From the NCBI GenBank assembly GCA_032358255.1, contig JAULBX010025131.1, positions 1 through 64,000 of the forward strand: 64,000 nucleotides of DNA, read 5' to 3'. Shown piece by piece: positions 36,101 through 47,069 of this stretch. Within the stretch, counting starts at the first letter, position 1. Each line of letters opens with the position of its first letter. Both the position numbers and the translations under genes were made by a program. The notes below the pieces were generated by a model, which ran no database searches, was not told the origin of the DNA, and was given only the letters and a program-made list of their open reading frames with translations. This DNA is from Heterotrichella gracilis (Eukaryota; Sar; Xanthophyceae; Tribonematales; Xanthonemataceae).

Positions 36101-36536
36101 TGGGCCCAGGGCACAGCCTTGTGACGGTGCTGTGCGATGGGGGGCAGAGGTGCGATGCCTTTCTGTTTGATTGAAGTGATGGAGTCTGGGGACGGCAGTT
36201 GGGTGCCCAGGATGGTGTGCCTTGTGGGCCATGCCATGGCTGATTGTGTGTAGCGACTCGAGTGCCAGTTGGCTGCTGACATTCCGGAGTACCGCTGCAT
36301 GGCATTGCATGGTATTGCTATCAAAAGGCCATTCATTTTACTAGTTTTTTGCGGGAGTGAGCGCAGGTGTACTGCAATGGTAATGATAATGCATGCTGCA
36401 ATATTTGCGACTAGTTGCTGACTGGTTATCTTGCCTTTCTGTGCAGGCACCTGAGCCGTTTCCACAATCCAGAGTACCTGCAGAGTGCTGGGTTGACACC
36501 AGTATGCACGGGAACCAGCCTGGATTTTGTGAGGTG
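33148..36536 (+). CDS. Cysteine-synthase-like PLP enzyme (cysteine synthase 2 group)
   Basis: Fold-type II PLP enzyme close to cysteine synthase; similar to the fungal and algal group that includes yeast YGR012W. The core begins near 33560 and reads 'GVAALIGNTPLVRIASLSD', then 'AEFLNPGGSVKDRVALEII' with the PLP lysine. 'LVTEGTVGSTGVSLAMVAAA' is the substrate loop and 'FVSGSGTGGTIAGVSQVLKG' the phosphate-binding loop. Later come 'NDGLFVGSSAATNCVAAVKA' and 'VTVLCDGGQR'. The last exon (about 36448-36536) ends 'HNPEYLQSAGLTPVCTG' and 'TSLDFVR'. An upstream exon at 33148 (MFSFGPRSAVYVVGCSAALV) would splice in phase and supply a membrane anchor; it is an inference and its donor is weak. About nine exons. 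Introns bear striking exon-edge repeats. Confidence 0.85.
33790..33936 (+). repeat. 13-bp direct repeat ending exactly at both splice sites of an intron
   Basis: 'ttcctgaacccag' occurs at 33790-33802, just before the GT of the intron, and again at 33924-33936, just before the downstream exon. The intron is 134 bases (33803-33936). The reading frame is kept across the junction as 'EFLNPGGSVKDR'. This is the pattern left when a short exon piece is duplicated and the repeat becomes an intron. Confidence 0.93.
34110..34200 (+). repeat. Decayed exon copy in an intron of the cysteine-synthase-like gene
   Basis: Repeats the exon start at about 34284-34372: 'atgcctgtaggc', 'gcgcatggctt', 'aagtg', 'ttc', 'tcgcc' follow in the same order in both. 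It keeps a TGTAG acceptor. The word CCCTAAGC lies just upstream (34075-34084). Confidence 0.8.
34458..34635 (+). repeat. 11-bp direct repeat at splice sites, intron made from an exon copy
   Basis: 'gcgcgccgcag' ends at 34468, just before the donor, and at 34635, just before the next exon. Inside the intron, 34494-34560 is a decayed copy of the preceding exon 34393-34460 ('gtgcggccgg', 'cccggaccactttg' in both). An AT-rich piece of about 60 bases separates that copy from the 3' repeat. Confidence 0.92.
35216..35440 (+). repeat. Two decayed copies of an exon start with acceptor
   Basis: Copies near 35216-35240 and at 35367-35437 repeat the true acceptor and exon start at 35519-35610. The farther-downstream copy shares 'gtgcaggtggtgc', 'aggggtg' and 'gctgaagcacc' words with the exon. 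The frame used is the third, ending in 'RLKHPNDTIVEGMGLNRL'. Confidence 0.82.
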
Positions 36537-37987
36537 ACTGGAGTTCAAGTTTCATCTTCTCTGCCGCCATCTCTTGACCCCAGCCCTGAATCAATATTGG
36601 CTGCAGCTCATCCATATGGCTGCGCCTCATCCAGACCAATGGACAGCTTCAGCTGTCAGCTTTATCACCAGGAGGCCTTTGACCTTTCAGTTCTGAAACA
36701 GCCCGTTGCTTCAAAACGAGTACAGCATTCTGCAACTCTCTCTACGTTCAAGTTTACTTGGCTTTGATCTATTTTGTAAGCTTATTCCTGCACCCACCAA
36801 CTCTGCTCCTGGGCAGGCCTGAGGGTACACGGAGACAGTGAGATTTCCCAGCATTTGCCTGTGTGCTCTTAGGGTTGCGTGGGGTTCTGGCATATGTGTT
36901 TTATCCAGCAGGCCAGCTGCAGGGAAAATCTGAATCCTACACCATTATGCAATTGCAATTTATTGATATGAATCCCTGCCAGCCTTGCTGCTTGACGTTT
37001 TCAGCTTGATATGGTGCCTTTCTTGAGCGCACAACCCGATACAAGCCGATGCCATTGCCCTTGCAAAGCCTTTTCCTGTAATTAACTTCCAAACTTGAGC
37101 AGTTGAAGTTGCAACAGCCATGTTTGGAAAAACCATAGCCAAGAGGGTATGAAAAAAAACAATTGTTGGCTGGACCAGGTGTAGAGCCAACTGGGCAATG
37201 GCAAGAAGACCCAAAATAGCCCCTGGCAGTAAACCATTACAGTCCATGGGGTGACGAATATTTCTGTCAACATAATATACCATCATAGGATATCCTTGCA
37301 AACTCAAACATTTGCCATCACTACAGCAGCCTACAATAATGGTGCTGAATCCCTTGTAATGTATTGGGCAAGACCCGCATATTTTGCAACGTTGCCCAGG
37401 ATAATATCATACTACAAAAATGCACATTGTGTAGCTGAACACCATTGCGAGCAAAAATTATTTGGACGCCGTGGCAGATTAAATGAACGGGTGTTCGAAC
37501 GTGATCATGATGCATGCCTATGTTATTCCAAGAATAGCAGCCATCGACTGCAATGCTACACTCAAGCGCAGTTATTGAATACAATCTAATCTATCATAGT
37601 TATCTAAGCATATTCTTTAACCCAGCACTTTCAAAGTGAGGACGGCCGGGAAAAATGTGCTAAAAAAAAACATTTTCATACCGTATCCCAGGCAAACCTT
37701 GGCACGCAACTCCATCCAATAGAGAGTACATAGTATGTTCTATGCCCATGTGTGCATCAAATGAAACTGCTGCTGTGCGTGTGTCCAATGAATCGGAGTT
37801 GAGAGTGCAGATCGTCAAAAACACAACCACACAAACGCATGGTCCATTTTCAGTGCCGTCAATATTGGAACTTCACTCCTTAATTATGATACAGTGACAG
37901 TGATGGGTGGCGCACCCAGAGGGGTTGACTCAAGGGCTTGAAGCACTTGATGGCTCCAAGTGGCTTGCAGCAGACCACTGGAATGAT
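36537..37987. other. Convergent spacer with a possible small membrane-protein ORF
   Basis: Between the stops of the cysteine-synthase-like gene (+) and the subtilase gene (-). On the minus strand an uninterrupted frame runs from an ATG near 37285 to a stop at 36960, about 108 aa, with two hydrophobic stretches ('GAILGLLAIAQLALHLV' and 'IVFFHTLLAMVF') and a basic C-terminus. I recognise no family, and it may be chance. The rest looks like UTR. Confidence 0.35.
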
Positions 37988-40900
37988 TCAAAACAGCCTT
38001 TTACCAATTGCAGCAGGGCCACTGGCTGGTCCTTGGAAGGACTGAACCTGCGGCCCAGCAGGCGCAGCAGCTGAACCCAAAACCCCAGAGAAAAGGAGCT
38101 TATTGGGTGTGCCTGGTTTGAACTGATCGCTGCTGATCATTCCGCCGGTTGCCCACCCCAGGACCACATTCTTGACGTCATCTGGAGCGGCAGCTGGGTT
38201 GTGCTCCAGGTACAGTGCAGCCACCCCCGCCACGTGGGGCACCGCCATGGATGTCCCAGAGGCCAGGGTGTAGGCCTGGTTGTCCACAACAGCGCATCGT
38301 TCTGCACGCACACACAGTGGTTTGGTGTCACAGGCCATCGGGGTGGTGGTTGTGGGCAAGAGCTGAGTCATGCATGAACATGTCAATGACAGAAGAAGGG
38401 TGCGTCTTGACTGCATGACAATACATCTCATTTCATGCTTTCCTGCCGCAGATAATTGCAGTCCTCGGCGGCTATGTATCATATTGAAGTACAGTTAGAT
38501 TAATTTAATTTTAAAAACTGCCAGGGGAATCCAATGAGTATTGATTACTGCAGTCATGATGGAAGCAATTCATGCATGGCCTTGCTACCAATCACCAGCT
38601 GGCCTCACAGGACAAAGCTGCCAGCTGGCAAGGTGACGCAAGCTACGCAAGCCACGCAAGAGTGGCTGCGCACCCTCTGTTTGTTACAGCAGGCAAGAGT
38701 ACCGTCAAAACGCACAAAGCTAACAGACAGTAGCGAACTGCACCACTCCCTGCACACTGCTGGAGTGATCGTCGCTACCTAATAGGTATAGTACACTTAA
38801 CATTGCTACATAACTCACCGCTTCCTCCACACGCTCCAGTGATGTCCACCCCAGGTGCAAAGATGTCCACACAGGGCCCTGTGTTGCTCCACTTGTACAT
38901 GGGCTCACTGTCCCCCTGCTTGGTAGTGCCAAACTTGGTCTGGAGGTCGGTGGCAGCAACCGTGATGGCCTCAGGCACGTTTGCAGGGGACACGTAGCAG
39001 GCGTCGACCCCAGAATTTCCAGAAGCAACAACTGCAGGACAGAGGGGTAGGTGTGTTGGTGAGCAACAGACCGTCACGGGTTGTCCATCAGTAATGAATG
39101 CGGCTTGCTGACCAGACTCCTGCAGTGGACCACTTTACGATGCTGATGAACTGGCAGTGATTATCTGCCGGGCAGGTTTCAGCAGCTTCCTCTGAAATGG
39201 TGCTGGCAATATTTATGAACAGGACCTGCGGCAAATGCCTGGCAGCCACTGGCATGACAGTGACTTCGCATTGCATATGATATCCAGCTACATAGTAGGG
39301 TAAACCCTAAACCCTACACACCGTACCATAGCTTGGCCTACGCCCGCCAGCCAGCTAGCTGCTACTTATCTGGCACATGCACCAATGCTAGGGACCAAGC
39401 TATGGTGGATTGGTGTGCCTTCTGCTTGGCATAGTCACACGCATCTGCTGCATCAATTGCATGAGCATGGCAGCAACGCAGTATGACGAGGCAGATGGTG
39501 ATAACCTGCAGAGCAGCCAGCCCAACAATTCCACCGTCCCCCTGGTCCCTGGTTTTGGTGCGTGTGCCAGGCATTCACAGTTGGTACTGTTGGTCGGTCT
39601 CACCAAGCCCAACCAAGCTAATTACGGTGTTTACAAGGACAGATCCTTCTTTAATTGTTTGAATGATAAATATATTGGGTCTTTATGCGTTTGTGGTACT
39701 TACCAACTGTGATGCCGTGGTTGTTCACCAGGCTGCGCACAGCATCCTCCAGCACCCGGGACCAGCTCCCCACTTGGATCCCCAGGGACAGCGTCACAAT
39801 GGCTGGGGACCTGTGATTTGTGGCCACCCAATCCAAACCTGCCACCGTGTCAGAGATAGTGCCCGATCCCTGGCAATCCAGGATGCGCACAGACACCACA
39901 CGGGCGCCCTTGGCCACCCCCACCACGCGCCCGATGGCGGTTGATGCCACGTGGGTGCCGTGACCGTCGCAGTCGTCGCAGTCTGTATCGTTGTCAACGA
40001 AATCAAACCTGCAACAAGCAAGGGATGTTTGTCAGCTCAGTGTGGCTATCCAAGATGGGATATTTGACATATTACTCGCAAATTGTGACTACACACATGG
40101 ACATGCCACCATAAAGGATCCAATGTGAGGTGAAGCAGGGTTGTAACACAGCTTTGCTGCAATGAATGTGACCCGCCACAAGGCTCCAAGCCACAGCTGA
40201 CCCCACAACGGCTTCAGTCAATTGTCAAAGTAATTTTCAAGTCATCAGGTCTGGCGGCGTGCGTGCAATGCATCCCCGTTTCTGCTCATACCCGTTTGAC
40301 GCGCGGGTGCCGCCATCAGCTAATTGGAACTCCTGGTGGTAGCGCTTGATCCCAGAGTCTACTGTGTAGATGGTCACTCCTTGGCCTACTCCAGCATCAT
40401 TAGGGGTGCCAAACCTGCACCACATGCGCAACCTTGTGCAACTAATTTTCAAGTTACTCATAGTACTACTTAGTATCATTATCACATGCATTCCGGCACA
40501 AAGCCAGATCAGCAACTTGTAGGTTGGAATTATTGTTGGCAGAGTTTATTACTACAGGTTTAGGGTTTTTGAGAAACCCTTACGTGTATTTGTTGTCCAG
40601 GGGCAGCTCCCGCTGGTCAAGCCTGTCCAGATTCCAAAACACAGAGTCCACCACCTCGGTCTTCACCCCCTTGTCGGTGGTGGCAACCAATGGATTGCTG
40701 AAGGCAACTGACTTTGGTCGCTCATCAGACTCAGACAGCGAGGAGCTGGAATCATCTGCTTTCCGCACGTCTGCTTCACCTGCACAACCAGCAGTGCCTT
40801 GTCACTGGCAAAATAAATTACGGGTGTTTTTGCAAATTTCATACCAAGTACTACCACTAGGGGATTTTTTGTTGATGTGGTGTAAAGTTAATTATGGCTA

Positions 40901-43031
40901 CATGCGCGCAGCACTCCAAGGGGGTGGATGCCATTTGTTATTTATAGACGTTGCACAAGAAAAGCCACTTTGCCAAGATTTCCTACAGCAGTGGCCAGAA
41001 CCAAACCTTCCAAGCCGTGCAGCAACAACACCATGGCGTTGATTATGGACCCCACAATTTGTTGATATGTGGCAACTTGCCTTGTGGTTGCGCACTTGCA
41101 TCCTCCATCAAATGCCTATCCCATCTCTTCCAGATGTAGATGTCAACAAGTGGCTCCACACCTGCAGACTCCGATGCTGTCCGACGCAGCACTACATCAA
41201 CACATAGTGTTCTTTGCATCAGTCTGGCAGAACAGAAATTCTGCTATAGGTAATTTTTGCCAGGTATTTTTGGAAACAGCTATGGGTTAAAGGTGTCACA
41301 GGATCAGGGTTCTAAATTAGGGTACTGCACCCTGTCGACCCTCCACAGTGGATGCTGGGCACCATTGGAAGACAGCTGAATTTACATGCAGCTGTTAACT
41401 GAACACACACCTGCGCATGCACTTGGCAAAACCACCCCGCTGGTGCATGAGCCTACCCACAAGTTGATAAAAATGGCATGCACCTTCAGCGGCCAATGAA
41501 GACACTTGGTGCACAGACAGTCACAGGTTGGACAAATGGTATGGTTGTTTCCCCAGCTTGTGGTCGTTTCTGCTCCCACATGTTGGCCCTTTTGATGTAA
41601 TGCTTTGGCCACCCTGTGCTATGCCTGCTCACCTTGGCGTGCACCTCCTGCCTGCAGGACTGGATCATGCGGCATGGGGCCCTCAGCCTTGTGCACCTAC
41701 AGGCATGCACACAGCGTCAATCATTAAACAAGCACGCGCTACCCTCGCGGCGTGTAATGCACAACAAGACTGGCATGTGCAGATCAGTGTGCACATCCAA
41801 ATTCAAGTGCCCAGGCGCATGCCTCCAATCAAGGCAGGTGCTGCTCACCTTTATGTCTATCTCCTTGTAAGCTACTCCCCCTGGCAAGCACCTTTCCAGC
41901 TTTGACACATCGGCACTGGTGAACAGGCCCGCAATACCTGCAGCACAACGCGCATGGGCAGATTCAAGTGACGACCAAGTTGTCATATGCCATATGAGCC
42001 TTAGGACTGTTGATACAATGCTTGATTTGCAATCGGGTCACAACATGGTGCAATGTTATTGGACTGCAGACTTTAGATCCAATTTGGTTCTCCTTGAGGG
42101 CACTAGTCACATGACTACATGTTTCTTAATGATTACAAGTTGGCCAAGCCCCTGGGCGTATCTTTCTGCATGTCATGATTACTGTAATTATTTCTGTAAT
42201 GATTACTGTAATGATTTCTGCAGAACAGTCTGGGCTTCAAGCCGAGTCAGCGGGAAGCTTCAGGTGACTAACATTTCTAACGCCAAATTATTATGCTCTG
42301 GGCAATGCAATGCAAACCAGAAATTTCAAAATAAAATTGTGACAATGGTAGTGCACCCACCTGTTATCGAGCTGGTATACATCCTATGGCACATGCCAGG
42401 CATCCTGCATCCCAGAGAAATACCAAGCGCAGCCTTCAGCAGCAGGTTCCTCCCGCATATTACTTTCAACTTTTCTACAAAGGACGAATCCTGCAGAATA
42501 TCACCTCATGTCACTTCAGCTGTGCAACAGGAATGGGCAAGTTGATGTTGCCGCAAGGTGCTGGCTAGTGGTACGCACTGCAACAACTGGTACGCACTGC
42601 GATGGAACATGTTTTATATTTGGTATGGTAGACACAAGCGCGTGCAACAACTTAGTTGGGTGGTACACGTAAAATCCACCCTGTCTGACACCACTAGTGT
42701 GGCAAACTTTCTTGCGGTTTCCTGCCTGTGGGAAAGCATCAATTGCAATCAATTTAATGGCGTGTGCTACGTTATTGGGCAGTGGAAATAATTAATTGTT
42801 TACCTTGAAGACAATGATCATTGGGTAGGCCTTCAACAGTGACGATGTTCCATTCATGACCTGTGGCTGCTTCAGTGTGCTGCGCATTGGTTGTGGGCCG
42901 CCAGTGCTGTTTATTGCCTGTGGTTTTGGGCTGGTTCCAACTGACACCCACTGCGCCTGGCACCCATGGCTTGCCCAAAATATGAGAATAGTTGCAGCCA
43001 AAGCCCACAAACTTGCCCGTTGAGTGTTCAT
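37988..43031 (-). CDS. Secreted subtilisin-like serine protease, proteinase K type (S8A)
   Basis: Predicted secreted endopeptidase. The start at 43031 reads [20 protein letters not shown]: a clear signal peptide, with likely cleavage after 'HGCQA'. The I9 propeptide spans two further exons: '[12 protein letters not shown]' through '[11 protein letters not shown]' (about 42515-42361), joined in phase to '[20 protein letters not shown]' (about 41937-41852). The catalytic domain shows Asp in '[15 protein letters not shown]', His in '[15 protein letters not shown]', the oxyanion Asn in '[13 protein letters not shown]', and Ser in '[19 protein letters not shown]'. All catalytic residues are intact. 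The tail '[20 protein letters not shown]' is short and low-complexity. About eight exons. Its likely use is digestion or wall remodelling outside the cell; that part is inference. Confidence 0.92.
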
Positions 43032-45652
43032 TGTGGACCAAGGCGCTGCAGATTGATCGTGGCGGTGTTAGGACACCTTCAGCAGCAGACGTAGTGTGGT
43101 AGGCTGGGAGCTGGAACCTGAATTATGGCTGGTGTTGGACTGTCTCCAAAACTGCCCCAGTGATATGGCACGCGGTTAACGTCCAAGCTGCAGATTGCCT
43201 GCTTGGCTGCCAAAATTGGATATGGACACGATAAGCTGCACTGGACTTAATTGTTGAGCTCACAGGAGCAAAGAAATTGCTGCACACTGTGGCAAGCAGT
43301 GCTAAAAGCTGTTGGCACTGCCCAATCCAAGCATGCGCTGGCTGTAAGCTTGACGCCGAAGCTGGCAAGCACCACCTATTGCCACCACTGTCATGAGCAC
43401 TTCTGAGCGCAGGTGATCCACTGCATGATTCCACCAGGACAAAGGCAACTTGTGAAGGGTTGGGTGGTACATGCAGCCAGGCTGACTCAGAGCTCCTCAC
43501 TTGCCAGCGCCGCAAAAACACGCCTCACACCTGGCCTGGCAACCGCATCCTGGGGTGGCAGTACTACAGTAGGTAGGCTATGGTCGACTGCAGTGCACTG
43601 TCTGTCTACCGCTGGCCCGTTGCTGTCCAACAAGCCTGTAAAGCACACCACATGTTACAATGTTACAATTGCGTGGTATGTACTAAAGCCTTTATGACTT
43701 GCCAGGTGCTGCATGGAGCAATAAGCGCTGCGTGGGCTATTTTGAAGGGGATACAGACAGGCGCACATGAGCCAACTGCTGACAGCATGTGTGGCGCTGA
43801 GTTCACAACCTCTAGCATACTTGTAAATGCACAATCCCTACTCCCTGCACTGAGCCGCCTGGCACTATGCACCCATTCATGCCCATTGTTGGCAACCAGC
43901 AATAGTTGGAAACCCAGGTGGCTCATGTGCGCGTAATGAAATTGTGCGCAGTCATTATGTGCACGCACTTGCAACAGCGACAGCCAGTGTAACCACTTAA
44001 GCCATGCACGTATTTGAACTGTTACAGCAGCAGCCAGTCTATATGCCCAGTGGGGTGAATGGTATACTATGTGGAGCTGGAGCAGTGCAGGCAATCTGAG
44101 AGTTGCCAGCAGGCAATGGCATGGCCCATGAGGGAACGTACAAGGACAGGTGCACTCCCTTGACATAAGGACGTTGCAGTAACGAGCATACACCACCGTT
44201 GATTGTAACGCTCAAGCATATTATGTTGCAGGTGTTGTGCACTTCATCTCCATTTTACCCTACCCCATACCTCACAGAAGTGGCATAGCGAGTTTCCAAA
44301 TTCAGAGACTCGTAAGACGTGCAGTTTGCCCAAGTTGTGGGCGTGTAGAGTCCACCAAACCTCAGACAGTTGTCAGTGAAGACCCTGTCTCCGCTGTGCG
44401 GCACATAAGAATAGCCGAGTGGCAAACGGAGCTGGCAATGTGAAATAACGGTGCCCAATGCTCGCCCCTGACGCCAGTGACTGCGCGTGAGGCTTGCAAC
44501 GGTGATAGGCAGGTTCACGTCTTTTGGGCACCGCCACATACACTCAGTGCCCTGTCACCGACCGCCAACCATCACCTGGTCCAACAGGACACCCAAGATA
44601 GTTATCAACGTGGCAGCGGCTGCACAGACGGCATGCTGGCAACCTCCACTTGCCAGTAAGCTTAAGACGGTGTGTTGCTAGGCCTTGAACGACTGAAACA
44701 CGTCGGTAAAACGGCTTCGGCGCCACGAACCTTTGCCTTTCGCATGTTCACGATGCCCTCCGAGGCGACCGCATGATGGGCGGTGGCGATTCTTTCATCA
44801 CATGAGCCCAAAATTGGACATTTACGTTGATTGCATGGCAGTGATGGCTGATCGCAGGTCGTAATGGTCACGTGCAGCATGATCACTCCTCATTACAGCC
44901 AATATTTAACAGTCGGATGACAGGTTGCGGCCGGCCGGGGACCGCCTCTGCTGATGGTACCTAGGATTTCCTACCTCGTCACATTGGAATATGCATGCAT
45001 TTACTCCCCCTTTACAGCTTTTGCAAGTTGTACTAGGAACTAGTTGAAACATTTGCCTTGAAGAGTGGTTGAATGCAGAGCAACATCAAGGACCTGGCTG
45101 CAGTTATATGGTTCGGTGTCTCCCATCATGGTGTAAAACTGGTCCAAGCTTGTCAACATCTGAGCGCATGCGGTGGTTCAGACGTCGCGTATTGATCCAA
45201 AATCAGCATAGAGTCCATCATATTGCATATCCTGTATCGTATCTAACATATGAAACTAACAGGCCCCACAGCAGAAAGTGCGCAACCGTAGGCATCCCGC
45301 ACCAGGCTAAGATAGCCACCACAGACTGCTTCGTCATGACTTACTAAACACATGCCACATGAGGTGTCATGCCGTGTAGAGACGGTCTCTACCCGGGTGC
45401 ACATGCGCCTGCGCTCCTTCAACATGAAATGTTGTGTCACTGACAAGACAGCACGCAGTCTGCCAATGGTGGCCGACTACCATAAGCACTAGCTGCAAAA
45501 CACCTAACGCTTTTGGAAAAGTACACAATCGTATGAGAAAGCAGCATGTTCATGAGAAGCAAACTACCCTCCTAACGCCCACTACTTGAGAACCGTGGGC
45601 AGCAAATTGATTGCTGCGTCCTTGATGCAATCTACTTATCCACAAAGCAGGG
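43032..45652. other. 2.6 kb without a confident gene; possible minus-strand exons
   Basis: Upstream of the subtilase start. On the minus strand a 90-residue frame opens with ATG at 44539 (MWRCPKDVNLPITVASL) and contains several Cys, Tyr and Thr residues ('FGGLYTPTTWANCTSYESLN'). Another exon-like piece at about 43640-43540 reads 'DSNGPAVDRQCTAVDHSLPT' with good splice borders. They could belong to an extracellular protein, but I cannot join them or name a family. The rest may be promoter. Confidence 0.3.
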
Positions 45653-47069
45653 CTATGCCCACCAGCACATAAAAGACAGAAACACAAAAATTCCAACAGT
45701 GACTAGCTTGGCGAGGTTTGTCACAAGCTCATGTGTTGTTATCGCACCCTCGTCCACATCTTGATGCAACAGTGCAAACTCCCGAGCACTTGCCGGTGGC
45801 TGCAGCACTTCGAAAATGGTCCCCATAACTCCATCCGCCTGCCTGTGGCTGAAAGTGTGTGCTTTTAAAATATTCCTGTACTCAATGCTGTCCCTATAGC
45901 TAAAGTCGTCAGCATCAACTGTTACCAGTGGGCACAGTACTTCAGAAAGAACCTGCAAGATGCCTCGCGCCTGGCTGCTACCCAAGTTGTGTGCTCTCAA
46001 AATGTCCATGCATTTAAAGACGACAGTTGATTTCAATTCTATTGTTGCTGGACTACTGCCATATGACCAATTGCCCCACCTGAGAGGAGCAAGAACTTGA
46101 TGCAAGGGAGGAAAACTATGAGATGTTGCCACTTGGCGCAGCATTTTCGACAGAACTCACAAGAGTCCTTTCGCCTGCCTGCTGCTGACTCTGTGTGCTA
46201 TCAGAAATTCTTCGTACTTGTAGGAGTCAGTACAGTCAAAGATCTCCCCTTCAGGATCCCAAACCGTGTCATCTGACCTGTCGTTGATATACGCAGAAGC
46301 AACATGGGTTGGATGGGTGCTGGTGGGCTTCACCCTCACCTGATGCCCTCCCCTGCTGGGTAGATTTTGCCCCTTGGAGTCGGTCCTGGGCAGCCGCAGC
46401 GACAACCTTGACACCCTGCAGCACCACCTTAGCGTCAGTGAGATAGGCTGGAACAAAAACATATAATGAATATCTACGCAGCCTGTCCTTAATCATGCGC
46501 GCAAGAGGGGTTAGCGAAGACTGCCGTCCTGTCCATTGTTTCCCCGACCGCAAGGCTGGGGCACATTGACAGTCCATATCCCCACCAGGATGACGACCTA
46601 GACGAGCCCCCAGAGGTTACACAGGTGCAGCTGTGGTACTCTTCCACAGTAACTTTGCACTCTTTAGGGTTTAGGGTTTAGACTAGACCGCTTGTGCTTC
46701 AGCAGGGTCCTTTTCCCACCCGAGAAGGCTTGCAGGCACACTAGTGTGGCAGAGTCATACACAAAACACACGCAGACACCAGCCCAGTGCGTGTGCAGCA
46801 GGGTGCAGCAATCAGGCGTGAGCTCGAGTTAACCGACAGCAGGAACTGTTGAAAGTAAACCCAATCGGTTTGGCCACTTCTTTACTCCAGCTGCAGCAAA
46901 GGCAAGCAGATACATTTCATTCAGTGAGGTCACAAAGTCAAAAATAGCACCATAACGGTACCTTGCGCTTGCGCCAAGCAAACTGTTGTTCGTGCTGGCA
47001 GTGGTTGCACACTGTTTATATACACGGACCCCAGCTGGCCTTCTGAAATTGCTTATGGAGCTTGCCATC
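45653..47069 (-). CDS. Predicted mitochondrial membrane protein with three MCUR1/CCDC90-like repeats
   Basis: Two exons join in phase: about 46269-46169 and 46084-45653. They encode three copies of one motif: 'YKYEEFLIAHRVSSRQAKGL', 'FKCMDILRAHNLGSSQARGI' and 'IEYRNILKAHTFSHRQADGV', the last two followed by 'L-EVL'. The motif resembles the head of the CCDC90/MCUR1 (DUF1640) family, 'F-T---L---G-S--QA--I'. The C-terminus is a single membrane span ('LAKLVTVGIFVFLSFMCWWA') at the very end, as in that family. A first exon at 47069-46965 (MASSISNFRRPAGVRVYKQC) looks like a mitochondrial presequence, but I could not resolve the exons between. The long coiled coil of MCUR1 is missing. The family call is tentative; the repeats are directly visible. 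Confidence 0.55.

Noticed and set aside
39088-39276. An additional subtilase exon
   Set aside because: The flanking exons join directly as [14 protein letters not shown], as in proteinase K, so this stretch must be intron.
43663-44196. 177-codon minus-strand open frame
   Set aside because: No recognisable domain and poor protein-like composition. Kept only as part of the unassigned region upstream of the protease.
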